In this document: piece by piece, positions 17,517 to 24,824 of the stretch
Layout of the letters: every line of letters starts with the position of its first letter
Position numbering within the stretch: position 1 is the first letter of the stretch
Assembly (NCBI GenBank): GCA_035765895.1
Contig: DASTWL010000050.1
Span: forward strand, 1-33,381
Length of the DNA: 33,381 bases
Direction: 5' to 3'
DNA from: Verrucomicrobiia bacterium
GTDB lineage: Bacteria > Verrucomicrobiota > Verrucomicrobiia > Limisphaerales > DSYF01
Notes under the pieces: model-generated
The model's database searches: none
Seen by the model: the letters and a program-made list of their open reading frames with translations, nothing else
What the model was told of the DNA's origin: nothing
Translations under genes and position numbers: made by a program

Positions 17517-19268
17517 TTAGCCTCGCGAAATGGTTTCCATTTTCCCCTCCATCAGCGAATCGAGATGCTCCTCGATTTGCGTGACGCGCAGCACCTCTTC
17601 GATGGTGGTGATGCCGTTGCGGACCTTGTTCCAGCCGTCAATGCGCAGCGTGCGCATGCCGCCTTCAATGGCCCGGGCGGCGATGGTGGACGCCGCGGCG
17701 CGCTGCAAAATGAGCGGGCGCAGCAGCTCGTTGACGACGAGCAATTCGTAAATGGCCAGCCGCCCCTGGTAGCCGAGCTGCCGGCAGTCGTCGCAACCGG
17801 CGCCGTGCCAGAACTTGGCGGTGGCAATTTCCTCCTCGGGATAGCCGATGCGCCGGAGATACGCGGGGTCGACGTGCTGCTCAGTCTTGCAGCCCTTGCA
17901 GATGGTGCGCACGAGACGCTGCGCCATGATGGCCTCGATGGACGAGGCGACCAGGAACGGCTCGATGCCCATGTCGATGAGACGCGTAAACGCGCTGGGC
18001 GCGTCGTTCGTGTGAAGCGTTGAGAACACCAGGTGACCGGTCAGCGCCGCGCGGATGGCGATTTCCGCCGTCTCCAAGTCGCGGATTTCGCCGACCATGA
18101 TGACGTTCGGATCCTGGCGCAAAATGTGGCGCAGCCCGACGGCGAACGTCAGGCCGATCTCCGGCCGCACCGCAATCTGGTTGATGCCCTTGAGCTCGTA
18201 TTCGACCGGCTCCTCGACCGTGATGATGCGTTTCTGGATCGAATTGATGCTGCTCAACATCGCGTAGAGCGACGTGGATTTGCCGGAGCCCGTCGGACCG
18301 GTGATGAGAATGATGCCGTGCGGCTTGACGATGAGTTCCCGGATTGCCGACTCGTCCTTCGGCGCGAAGCCCAGCTTGTCGAGGCTCAGGAAAATTTTGC
18401 CACGCGTCAGCAAGCGCAGGGAAACCGATTCGCCATAAACCGTCGGCACCGTGGAGACGCGAATGTCGAGTTCCTCGCCCTTGATGCGGACGTTGATGCG
18501 GCCGTCCTGCGGGAGGCGCTTCTCGGCGATGTTCATGCCGGACATGACCTTGATGCGCGAGATCAGCGCCGCCTGGAAGCGCTTCAACTGCGGCGGCATC
18601 GGGGTTTGATGCAGGATGCCGTCAATGCGGTAGCGGATGCGGAGTTCGTCCTCCTGCGGCTCGAAGTGAATGTCCGTGGCGCGGTCCTTGAACGCCTCCC
18701 AGATGATCTGGTTCACGAACTTGATGACCGACGCCTCCTGGTCGCCCTCGGTGATTTCCTTGTCCGTCGGCAGATCGAGGTCCATCGGCTCGTCCTCCTC
18801 GGCCATTTCGTCGAGGGTTTCCGCGCCGACGCCGTAATACTTCTTCAGCGCCTTCTCGATTTCGACCTTGGGGGCGAGGGCAAATTGCACCGGGCACCGC
18901 GCGTCAAACCGCACGGCATTCAGCATGGCCGTGTCGAAGGGATTGCTGACCGCCACCTGCAAGGTGCCCTCGACCATGTCGGTGGGGATGATGGTGTATT
19001 GGAAGGCGATCTTGGTGGAAATCTTGTTGCGGGCCTCGGGCGGCACGGCGGCCTTGGCCAGTTCCAGGAAGGGCCAGCCCAGACCGCTGGCGAGCGACTG
19101 GAGGAAGGCGTCTTCGGCCAGGCCGCGTTCGCGGCAGATGAAGGACAGCAACGAGTCCTGGGAGCCGCTTTCCACGGCCACGCGCCAAGCCTTGTGCCAC
19201 TCATCGAACTGGGTGTTCGTGGCGAGACCGGCCCGTTCCAAAAAACCTTTCAGCGAGATAAACGCCAT
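17517..19268 (-). CDS. gspE: Type II secretion ATPase GspE (GspE/PilB family)
   Basis: This is the cytoplasmic hexameric ATPase that drives pseudopilus assembly, 583 aa. An MshEN-type N-terminal domain (1-145) is followed by an acidic linker (150-176) and the catalytic core. The core has Walker A GPTGSGKST (324-332), an Asp box around VEEPVEYEL, Walker B NVIMVGEIRD (388-397) and the His box STLHTND (416-422). Two CxxC pairs (457-460 and 492-495) form the zinc-binding domain typical of GspE/PilB. It is the first gene of the operon. PilB of type IV pili is the main alternative, and neighbours cannot fully exclude it because gspF and pseudopilin genes are not in this window. Confidence 0.93.
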   Translation of the reverse strand: MAFISLKGFLERAGLATNTQFDEWHKAWRVAVESGSQDSLLSFICRERGLAEDAFLQSLASGLGWPFLELAKAAVPPEARNKISTKIAFQYTIIPTDMVEGTLQVAVSNPFDTAMLNAVRFDARCPVQFALAPKVEIEKALKKYYGVGAETLDEMAEEDEPMDLDLPTDKEITEGDQEASVIKFVNQIIWEAFKDRATDIHFEPQEDELRIRYRIDGILHQTPMPPQLKRFQAALISRIKVMSGMNIAEKRLPQDGRINVRIKGEELDIRVSTVPTVYGESVSLRLLTRGKIFLSLDKLGFAPKDESAIRELIVKPHGIILITGPTGSGKSTSLYAMLSSINSIQKRIITVEEPVEYELKGINQIAVRPEIGLTFAVGLRHILRQDPNVIMVGEIRDLETAEIAIRAALTGHLVFSTLHTNDAPSAFTRLIDMGIEPFLVASSIEAIMAQRLVRTICKGCKTEQHVDPAYLRRIGYPEEEIATAKFWHGAGCDDCRQLGYQGRLAIYELLVVNELLRPLILQRAAASTIAARAIEGGMRTLRIDGWNKVRNGITTIEEVLRVTQIEEHLDSLMEGKMETISRG

Positions 19269-19587
19269 GCGTTGCGTGTCATTTAATACCCGGGAGGCTA
19301 GGGAAAGTTGCGGAGGCGGTCAAAGTATTTGCCCGCCGCTTCCGTCGTGGCGCAGCAAATGAACGATCTCGACCGTTGCTCTGCCCCAAATCCCGCCAGC
19401 CCGCGCGTTGCGTGCCCAATTACCGCACACCCGTTGCACCGGAACAACCGCCGCCACCGGCAAATCACACCGGGCGCAGCCGTTCCAAACCCACCACCGT
19501 TCTGCTTTGCAGGAAAGCTGCCATTCTTCGCGACCGGACGGGGGTTTCGCCGCTTCCGCAATGTCCCCGGGCGCCGGCACCGGCGAC
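19269..19587. promoter_or_regulatory. Upstream region of the gspE operon
   Basis: No gene is seen between the tsf terminator and gspE. On the minus strand a TTGACC (19318-19323) is followed after 17 bases by TAGCCT, a possible but weak sigma-70 promoter. A TATTAA lies closer to the start codon. Because the upstream tsf transcript ends at a strong terminator, the operon should have its own promoter here. Confidence 0.35.
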
Positions 19588-19613
19588 AAAAAAGGCGTCC
19601 CTGCGGACGCCTT
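19588..19613 (-). terminator. Intrinsic terminator of rpsB-tsf
   Basis: This is a textbook terminator on the minus strand. A perfect 9-bp stem (AAGGCGTCC / GGACGCCTT) with a GCAG tetraloop runs directly into six T residues (the A-run at 19588-19593 on the plus strand). It lies 22 bases after the tsf stop codon. Confidence 0.92.
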
Positions 19614-19635
19614 GATCGTGAAGTTAATTGATGCC

Positions 19636-20475
19636 TTAGCTGGCGACGGCTTCGCCAACCTGGAAGCGCAGAAAGCGCCGGATCTTGATTTCGTCGCCGA
19701 GCTTCTTGCCCACTTCGGCCACGTAGGTGCTGACGGTTTTTTCCGGATCCTTGACGAATCCCTGATCCACGAGGCAGATGGTCTGGAAGAAACTGTTCAG
19801 CTTGCCTTCGACAATCTTCGCGATCGCCTGCGGCGGCTTGTTCTTGAACTGTTCGGCGGCGATTTCGCGCTCCTTCTCCACCAGCTTGGGATCGACCTCC
19901 TCGCGGCTGACCGCCACCGGATGCGCAGCGGCGATTTGCAGGGTGATGTCCTTCACGAGTTGTTTGAACTCGTCCTTGGTGGTGGTGTCGTCCTTGGTGC
20001 AGCCCACTTCAACCAGCACGCCCACTTTGGCGCCGGTGTGAATGTAGGCAGCCACCTGGCCGGCGCCCGTCACTTCAAGGCGCTGATGCCGGGCAAGCCG
20101 GATGTTCTCGCCGATCTTGGCGACCATCTCGGTGCGCCGAGCCTCGAGGTCCGCGTTGGCATTGGCGGCGTAAGCCTTGGCCACTTCCTCGGCGAAGGCC
20201 TTGAAATCATCGTTGCGCGCGACGAAATCGGTCTGGCAGTTGATCTCGGCCAGCACACCAAGTTTGCCGCCGGGCGCCACGTAAGCGACGATCAGGCCCT
20301 CGCGCGCTTCCTTCAGGGATTTGTTGGCCGCGCCGGCCTGGCCCTTTTTGCGGAGGATTTCCACGGCGGTTTGCAAATCACCGTTCGCTTCCGTCAAGGC
20401 CTTCTTGCAGTCCATCATGCCGACGCCGGTCATTTCGCGCAGCTTGGCAACATTTCCAGCAGAAATTTCAGCCAT
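19636..20475 (-). CDS. tsf: Translation elongation factor Ts
   Basis: This encodes EF-Ts, the nucleotide exchange factor that releases GDP from EF-Tu. It is 279 aa, close to the usual 280. The N-terminal UBA-like domain carries the signature MTGVGMMDCKKALTEANGD (15-33), and the core contacts for EF-Tu include CQTDFVARN (80-88). It follows rpsB on the same strand with a 91-bp gap containing a hairpin, the conserved bacterial rpsB-tsf pair. An AAGGA lies about 11 bases before the ATG. The downstream terminator separates it from the secretion operon. Confidence 0.98.
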   Translation of the reverse strand: MAEISAGNVAKLREMTGVGMMDCKKALTEANGDLQTAVEILRKKGQAGAANKSLKEAREGLIVAYVAPGGKLGVLAEINCQTDFVARNDDFKAFAEEVAKAYAANANADLEARRTEMVAKIGENIRLARHQRLEVTGAGQVAAYIHTGAKVGVLVEVGCTKDDTTTKDEFKQLVKDITLQIAAAHPVAVSREEVDPKLVEKEREIAAEQFKNKPPQAIAKIVEGKLNSFFQTICLVDQGFVKDPEKTVSTYVAEVGKKLGDEIKIRRFLRFQVGEAVAS

Positions 20476-20507
20476 AATTCTTCAGTCCTTTGGTCTGGTG
20501 TTTCGTT

Positions 20508-20551
20508 GATAAAATGGGGGACGGACGCCCGCCCGCGGACGTCCGTTCCCC
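20508..20551 (-). terminator. Hairpin between rpsB and tsf (partial terminator or attenuator)
   Basis: On the minus strand a long GC-rich stem (GGGG-ACGGACG pairing with CGTCCGT-CCCC with one bulged base, 20517-20551) is followed by ATTTTATC. It starts about 15 bases after the rpsB stop. It resembles a leaky terminator that would lower tsf expression relative to rpsB; that effect is inferred. Confidence 0.55.
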
Positions 20552-20566
20552 GGAAGATTCAGCCGG

Positions 20567-21349
20567 TCAAGCCGCGGCCGGTGCCGTGGGTGCGGGCACG
20601 GCTTCAGCGGAAGCGGCCGGGGCGGCTTCCTCCACCGGGGCCTTGCGGCTCTTCTTGGATTCGAATTCCGCGCGGCCCTGCGTCACCGCCTGACCGACGG
20701 CCGCGAGGATGATGCGCACCGAGCGGATGGCGTCGTCGTTGCCGGCGACCGGAAAATCCGCCAGGTCGGGGTCGCAGTTCGTGTCCACGAGCGCCACGAC
20801 GGGAATTTTCAGCTTGCGCGCTTCGGCGACGGCGTTGTGTTCGCGCTTGATGTCCACCACGAACATCGCGCCGGGCATGCGGTCCATCGTGCGGATGCCG
20901 TCCAGATACTTCACGAGGCGGGCGGCCTCGCGGCGGATCATGGACTGCTCCTGCTTGACGTAATTGTTGATGCTCCCGTCGGCCTCCATCTTCTCGATTT
21001 CCTTGAGCCGGGCGATGGAGCGCTTGAGCGTGCTGTAATTGGTGAGCGTGCCGCCCAGCCAGCGTTCGCACACGAAGAGCTGGCCGCATTCCTTGGCGGT
21101 GTCCTTCACCGCCTGCTGCGCCTGCTTCTTGGTGCCGACGAACAGCACCGAGCCGCCTTTGCGGACGGTTTCGCCGAGAAAATTGCAGGCCGCCTGAAGC
21201 TGGGTGGCCGTCTTGCTGAGGTCAATGATGTGGATGCCGTTGCGGGCATCGAAAATGAAGGGCTTCATCTTGGGGTTCCAGCGCTTGGTCTGGTGCCCGA
21301 AATGAACGCCTGCTTCCAACAGTTCTTTTACGCCGATCGTGGTGCTCAC
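20567..21349 (-). CDS. rpsB: 30S ribosomal protein S2
   Basis: This is the small-subunit ribosomal protein S2, 260 aa. The GTG at 21349 is chosen over an in-frame ATG 51 bases upstream because AAAGGAAA lies seven bases before it and the product then starts with the family N-terminus VSTTIGVKELLEAGVHFGHQ. Other S2 hallmarks are RWNPKMKPFIF, GIHIIDLSKT, ERWLGGTLTN and PVVALVDTNCDPD. The last 25 residues are an Ala/Pro-rich extension, common in some phyla. It is the first gene of the rpsB-tsf unit and has a structured 5' leader. Confidence 0.97.
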   Translation of the reverse strand: MSTTIGVKELLEAGVHFGHQTKRWNPKMKPFIFDARNGIHIIDLSKTATQLQAACNFLGETVRKGGSVLFVGTKKQAQQAVKDTAKECGQLFVCERWLGGTLTNYSTLKRSIARLKEIEKMEADGSINNYVKQEQSMIRREAARLVKYLDGIRTMDRMPGAMFVVDIKREHNAVAEARKLKIPVVALVDTNCDPDLADFPVAGNDDAIRSVRIILAAVGQAVTQGRAEFESKKSRKAPVEEAAPAASAEAVPAPTAPAAA

Positions 21350-21369
21350 TGAGTTTCCTTTGGTTAAAA

Positions 21370-21413
21370 CCCTGAACTGGCAGGGCATCCCGCGGAACAC
21401 GGGATTGATTTTA
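21370..21413 (-). promoter_or_regulatory. Structured 5' leader of rpsB
   Basis: Two adjacent hairpins precede rpsB on the minus strand. The first pairs ATCCCGT with GCGGGAT (loop of five, 21387-21405). The second pairs CCCTG with CAGGG (21370-21385) and is followed by TTTTAACC just before the Shine-Dalgarno. A TAAAAT (21408-21413) could be the -10 box, though no good -35 is seen. S2 autoregulates its own mRNA leader in other bacteria, so this may be an S2-binding or attenuator structure. Confidence 0.45.
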
Positions 21414-21726
21414 GGTGTTGTTGTGGCCGCCGGATTCCCACGAACCCGGATGTTTAAGGCCGTTCAACGCATCCCTTCCCCGGCCATCCGGCCGTGAAAA
21501 GGACGCGCACAATAGCAAAAAAACCCCGCCCGGCAATGGAATTCTTGGACACCCCGGGCCATCGGCGGCCACCCTTCTGGCGTGCCTCACGCGCGCCACC
21601 CGGACCGGCGCCCTGAGTGTTGACCCGGCACCGCACAAAAAGGCCGCACCGAGGAAGGCTTCGCCGCAGCGTCACGATTCCTCCCTCTGTGATTGTTTTC
21701 CGCTTAAATCGCGCTAAGTTCGCGCC
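21414..21726. other. Divergent intergenic region between rpsB and the protease gene
   Basis: This spacer must hold the promoter for the plus-strand protease gene and the -35 region for rpsB. No gene is supported. A TTGTTT and a TAAATC occur near 21690-21710 but with wrong spacing for a standard promoter. A long minus-strand open frame crosses the region, but it is the antisense of the protease and its neighbour. Confidence 0.35.
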
Positions 21727-22737
21727 ATGTTGAAGTTCAGTTTGCCCCTGGTCGCATGCCTGGCGGCCGGCGCATGCCTGGCGGCCGGCGCGTGCCTGGC
21801 CACGGCAGACACCCTGGAGTTGAAGGAGAAGGCGGCCATCACCGGGACCATCCTGGCCGAAAAGCCCGACTCCGTCGCCATTGACATCGGCTACACCGTT
21901 CTGGTCATCCCGCGGAAAGACATTCTCAAGGTCATCAAAGCCCGGGCCACAGCGCCCCTGCCCGCGCCCGTTCCCGCCCCGGCTTCTCCGACGCCCGCGG
22001 CCGTTGCGCTGCCGGCGCCGCCCACAGATGCGCTCTATCGCAACGGCCCGCTCAACGCCCCGGCGCGGGCGGTGCGGGATCTGGTTTCCCAAATCGGCGA
22101 AGCCGTGGTGCAGGTGCGGACGCCCGGCGGTCTGGGCTCCGGCTTCATTCTCAATGAAGATGGCTATCTGATGACCAACTTTCACGTCATCGAAGGCGAG
22201 ACGCAGATCTGGGTGGAGGTTTATCACGTCAAGGACGGTCAGTTGGAGCGCAAGAGCTACAAACAGGTCCGCATCGTGGCGATGAACAAGTTCGTGGACC
22301 TGGCCCTGCTGCGCATTGAAGACAAGGACGCGCCCAAGTTCAAATGGGTCACGCTTGGGTCCACCGAACCGCTGGCCGTGGGTGAACACGTGTTTGCCAT
22401 CGGCAGTCCGCTCGGGCTCGAGCGCACCGTCACCGAGGGCATCCTCAGCACGAAAACCCGGCAGCTCGGCGGCGAGCTGTATCTGCAAACCACGGCCCAG
22501 ATCAATCCCGGCAACAGCGGCGGACCGCTCTTCAATCTGGCCGGACAGGTCATCGGCGTCACCAACATGAAGATCGCGTTTGGGGAAGGTCTTGGCTTCG
22601 CCATCCCCATCGAAACGGTCAAATACTTCCTCGATCATCGCGACGCGTTTGCCTACTCCCCCGACAACCCGAGCAATCCGTATCGCTACCTCGAACCGCC
22701 CAGCCGCACGCAGCACGCCACCGCCCCCGAAGAATAA
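21727..22737 (+). CDS. Exported trypsin-like serine protease (HtrA/DegP type, no PDZ domain)
   Basis: This 336-aa protein has an N-terminal signal peptide that contains the hexapeptide ACLAAG twice in tandem (encoded by an 18-bp DNA repeat). A short region (about 28-75) resembles a verrucomicrobial 'ITGTILAEKPDSV' beta-domain and is joined by a Pro/Ala linker (76-100) to a chymotrypsin-fold protease. The catalytic triad is visible: His153 in NFHVIEG, Asp191 in KFVDLALL and Ser264 in NPGNSGGP. The chain ends at about residue 336 without a PDZ domain, unlike DegP or DegS. It probably acts in periplasmic quality control or processing. The next gene starts 30 bp downstream on the same strand. Confidence 0.9.
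   Translation: MLKFSLPLVACLAAGACLAAGACLATADTLELKEKAAITGTILAEKPDSVAIDIGYTVLVIPRKDILKVIKARATAPLPAPVPAPASPTPAAVALPAPPTDALYRNGPLNAPARAVRDLVSQIGEAVVQVRTPGGLGSGFILNEDGYLMTNFHVIEGETQIWVEVYHVKDGQLERKSYKQVRIVAMNKFVDLALLRIEDKDAPKFKWVTLGSTEPLAVGEHVFAIGSPLGLERTVTEGILSTKTRQLGGELYLQTTAQINPGNSGGPLFNLAGQVIGVTNMKIAFGEGLGFAIPIETVKYFLDHRDAFAYSPDNPSNPYRYLEPPSRTQHATAPEE
21754..21800 (+). repeat. 18-bp tandem repeat inside the protease signal peptide
   Basis: GCATGCCTGGCGGCCGGC occurs twice in perfect tandem (21754-21771 and 21772-21789), followed by a partial third copy with one mismatch (21790-21800). It keeps frame and lengthens the hydrophobic core of the signal peptide by ACLAAG units. Confidence 0.9.
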
Positions 22738-22767
22738 GCTGGCCTCGATCCCGCATCTGTTGCACGC

Positions 22768-24744
22768 ATGACCATCGCTATGTTCAAACACGCCCTGCTC
22801 CGCCCGTTGTTCACCCTGGCCTTTGTAAGTGCCGCCGCACGGCTCGTCGCGGGCGCGCCCCCGGCCGAAAAACTCCTGCCGGACGACACGCTGGTGATGC
22901 TCACCACGCCCGACAGCGCCAGATTGCGCGCCACGGCCCGGCTCTCGCCCATGGGCCAGTTGTGGAACGATCCGGTAATGAAGCCGTTCAAGGACAACTT
23001 CACGGCCAAATTGCAGGACCAATTGATCGCCCCGCTGGAGCGTGAACTCGGCATCAACCTCGGTGATTACGCCGCGCTCGCGCAGGGTCAGCTGACCGTG
23101 GCGTTGACCGCCAACGGCTGGCACGGCGGCCGGGACGGCAAGCCCGGCGCGCTGCTGCTGCTCGATTCCGGCACCAATCAAATGGATCTCGAAAAGGCGC
23201 TGGCCGATTTTCGCAAGAAATGGACGGACGCGGGAAAACCGTTGCGCACCGAAAAAGTGCGCGACGTGGAGTTCATGGTGCTGACGCTTTCCTCCAATGA
23301 CATTCCCGCCACGCTGCGGCGGCTGCTGCCCGGCCCCAGCGACGTCCGCGAACTGGGCGACGCAAAAGACAACGCGCAAAAGACCGCCGACGCGGGCAAA
23401 TCCCAACTGATTCTCGGCCGGGTCAATTCGCTTTTCATTGCCGGCAACACGTTGCCGCCGATTGAGCGGGTCGTCAGCAGCTTGACGGGCGGTTCCGCTC
23501 CGGTGCTGGCCGACGTGCCCCAGTTCCAGGCCTGCCAGCCGGCCTACTTCCGCGACGCCCATGCCTTTGGCTGGGCCAACGCCCGGTTGCTCGTGCAGGC
23601 CCTCGGCAAACTGTCCGATCAAAAGGAGAAGGCCGCCGAGGAGGCGCCCGACCCGTTTGCCACCATCAAGCCGGAAAAAATTCTCGGCGCAGTGGGCTTG
23701 TCCGGCCTCCGCAACGTGGCGTTCGCCTTTCAAGACACACCGGAAGGCGCGCTGGTGCAGTTCCACGTGGGCGTGCCCGAAGCTGAACGCAAGGGTCTGC
23801 TGAAAATCCTCGCTGGCGAGGCCAAGGAAACCGCGCCGCCGCCGTTCGTTCCGGCCGACGCGGTGAAATTCACCCGCTGGCGCATGGACGGCCAGAAGAC
23901 GTGGACGGCGCTGACCAGCACGTTGAATGAAATCTCCCCCGCGATCATGAGCACGGTCGATTTCATCCTCAACACAGCCGACGAGGCGGGCAAACAGAAG
24001 GACGAAAAATTCGACCTGCGCCGCCAGGTCATCGGCAACCTGGGGGACGACATCATCAGCTTTGAAAAGGCGCCGCGCAGCGGTGACGGCGCCGCCCCGG
24101 CCCAGCCGCCCCAAATCACGATGATTGCCTCCAAAAGCCCCGAGGAAATGGTGACCGCCCTGAAGGTGGTCTTCGGCGCGCTGACCCCGACCGGCACCGA
24201 GCCGAGTGAACGCGAATTCCTGGGACGCAAGATTTACACCGTGACCACCATGGCCGTCCCGCAAGCGGACCCGACCAATCCCAAGCCGCGCGAACTGTTT
24301 CTCTCCTCCAGCGGCGGTTACGTGCTGGTCGCATCCGATGCGGCGGTGCTTGAGGAGTATCTGCGAAGCGGCGAATCCCAGCCGAAGCCCCTGCGCGATC
24401 TGACCGGGCTCACCGACGCCATGGCCAAGGTCACCGGGCCCGGCACCAGTTTCTTTGGCTTTGAAAATCAGGTGGAATCCCAGCGCCTCGCGTTTAATGC
24501 GCTGAAGAAGGTCAACGGCAGGGCGGACACCAACAGTCCGGCCAGCGGGATGACGCCGATTCCCGAGTCGTTTGGCGTCGCGATGCCCCAGGACAGCCTG
24601 AAGAACTGGTTCGATTATTCACTGCTTCCGCCCTTCGACGCGATTGCGAAGTATTACAGCTTCACCGTTTACGGGGGCAGCGCCAATGTGGACGGCCTGA
24701 CGCTGAAGATTTTCGCCCCCACGCCGCCGGCATTGCGAAAATAG
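22768..24744 (+). CDS. Exported protein of unknown function (DUF3352-like)
   Basis: This 658-aa protein has an N-terminal signal peptide (hydrophobic about 10-28, cleavage near VAGA-PP). The mature protein starts PAEKLLPDDTLVMLTTPD, the style of exported proteins in Verrucomicrobiota and Planctomycetes in which a long alpha/beta protein begins with LLPxDTxxxxxxxD. It contains many short beta-strand and helix segments, an acidic KEKAAEEAPDPF stretch near 290 and no catalytic motif that can be named. I place it near DUF3352-type proteins only by general resemblance. A second ATG four codons in is a possible start. It is probably co-transcribed with the upstream protease, 30 bp away, and may be its substrate or partner. 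Confidence 0.7.
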   Translation: MTIAMFKHALLRPLFTLAFVSAAARLVAGAPPAEKLLPDDTLVMLTTPDSARLRATARLSPMGQLWNDPVMKPFKDNFTAKLQDQLIAPLERELGINLGDYAALAQGQLTVALTANGWHGGRDGKPGALLLLDSGTNQMDLEKALADFRKKWTDAGKPLRTEKVRDVEFMVLTLSSNDIPATLRRLLPGPSDVRELGDAKDNAQKTADAGKSQLILGRVNSLFIAGNTLPPIERVVSSLTGGSAPVLADVPQFQACQPAYFRDAHAFGWANARLLVQALGKLSDQKEKAAEEAPDPFATIKPEKILGAVGLSGLRNVAFAFQDTPEGALVQFHVGVPEAERKGLLKILAGEAKETAPPPFVPADAVKFTRWRMDGQKTWTALTSTLNEISPAIMSTVDFILNTADEAGKQKDEKFDLRRQVIGNLGDDIISFEKAPRSGDGAAPAQPPQITMIASKSPEEMVTALKVVFGALTPTGTEPSEREFLGRKIYTVTTMAVPQADPTNPKPRELFLSSSGGYVLVASDAAVLEEYLRSGESQPKPLRDLTGLTDAMAKVTGPGTSFFGFENQVESQRLAFNALKKVNGRADTNSPASGMTPIPESFGVAMPQDSLKNWFDYSLLPPFDAIAKYYSFTVYGGSANVDGLTLKIFAPTPPALRK

Positions 24745-24748
24745 GGGG

Positions 24749-24820
24749 AAGTAACCGGAGTAATTGAGTTACACGGTTACCCAGGGCGCATCGCTCTCAG
24801 GTAACCAGTCACCGTGTAAC
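24749..24820. terminator. Nested inverted repeats between convergent genes
   Basis: This short spacer between the plus-strand exported-protein gene and the minus-strand FG-GAP gene holds overlapping palindromes. A perfect 10-bp pair GTTACACGGT (24768-24777) / ACCGTGTAAC (24811-24820) encloses GGTTACC / GGTAACC. A competing pair GTAACCG / CGGTTAC (24751-24780) shares one arm. It is placed to serve as a bidirectional terminator, although there is no strong T-run. It could also be a small palindromic repeat element. Confidence 0.5.
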
Positions 24821-24824
24821 CCGG

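Noticed and set aside
16016-19286. Long plus-strand open frames opposite gspL and gspE
   Set aside because: They are antisense shadows; the minus-strand products carry Walker A/B, zinc-binding and membrane motifs.
21454-24264. A 936-codon open frame on the minus strand
   Set aside because: It is antisense to the protease and the exported protein, both with signal peptides, and the protease has a full catalytic triad. The product looks like translated antisense of GC-rich codons.
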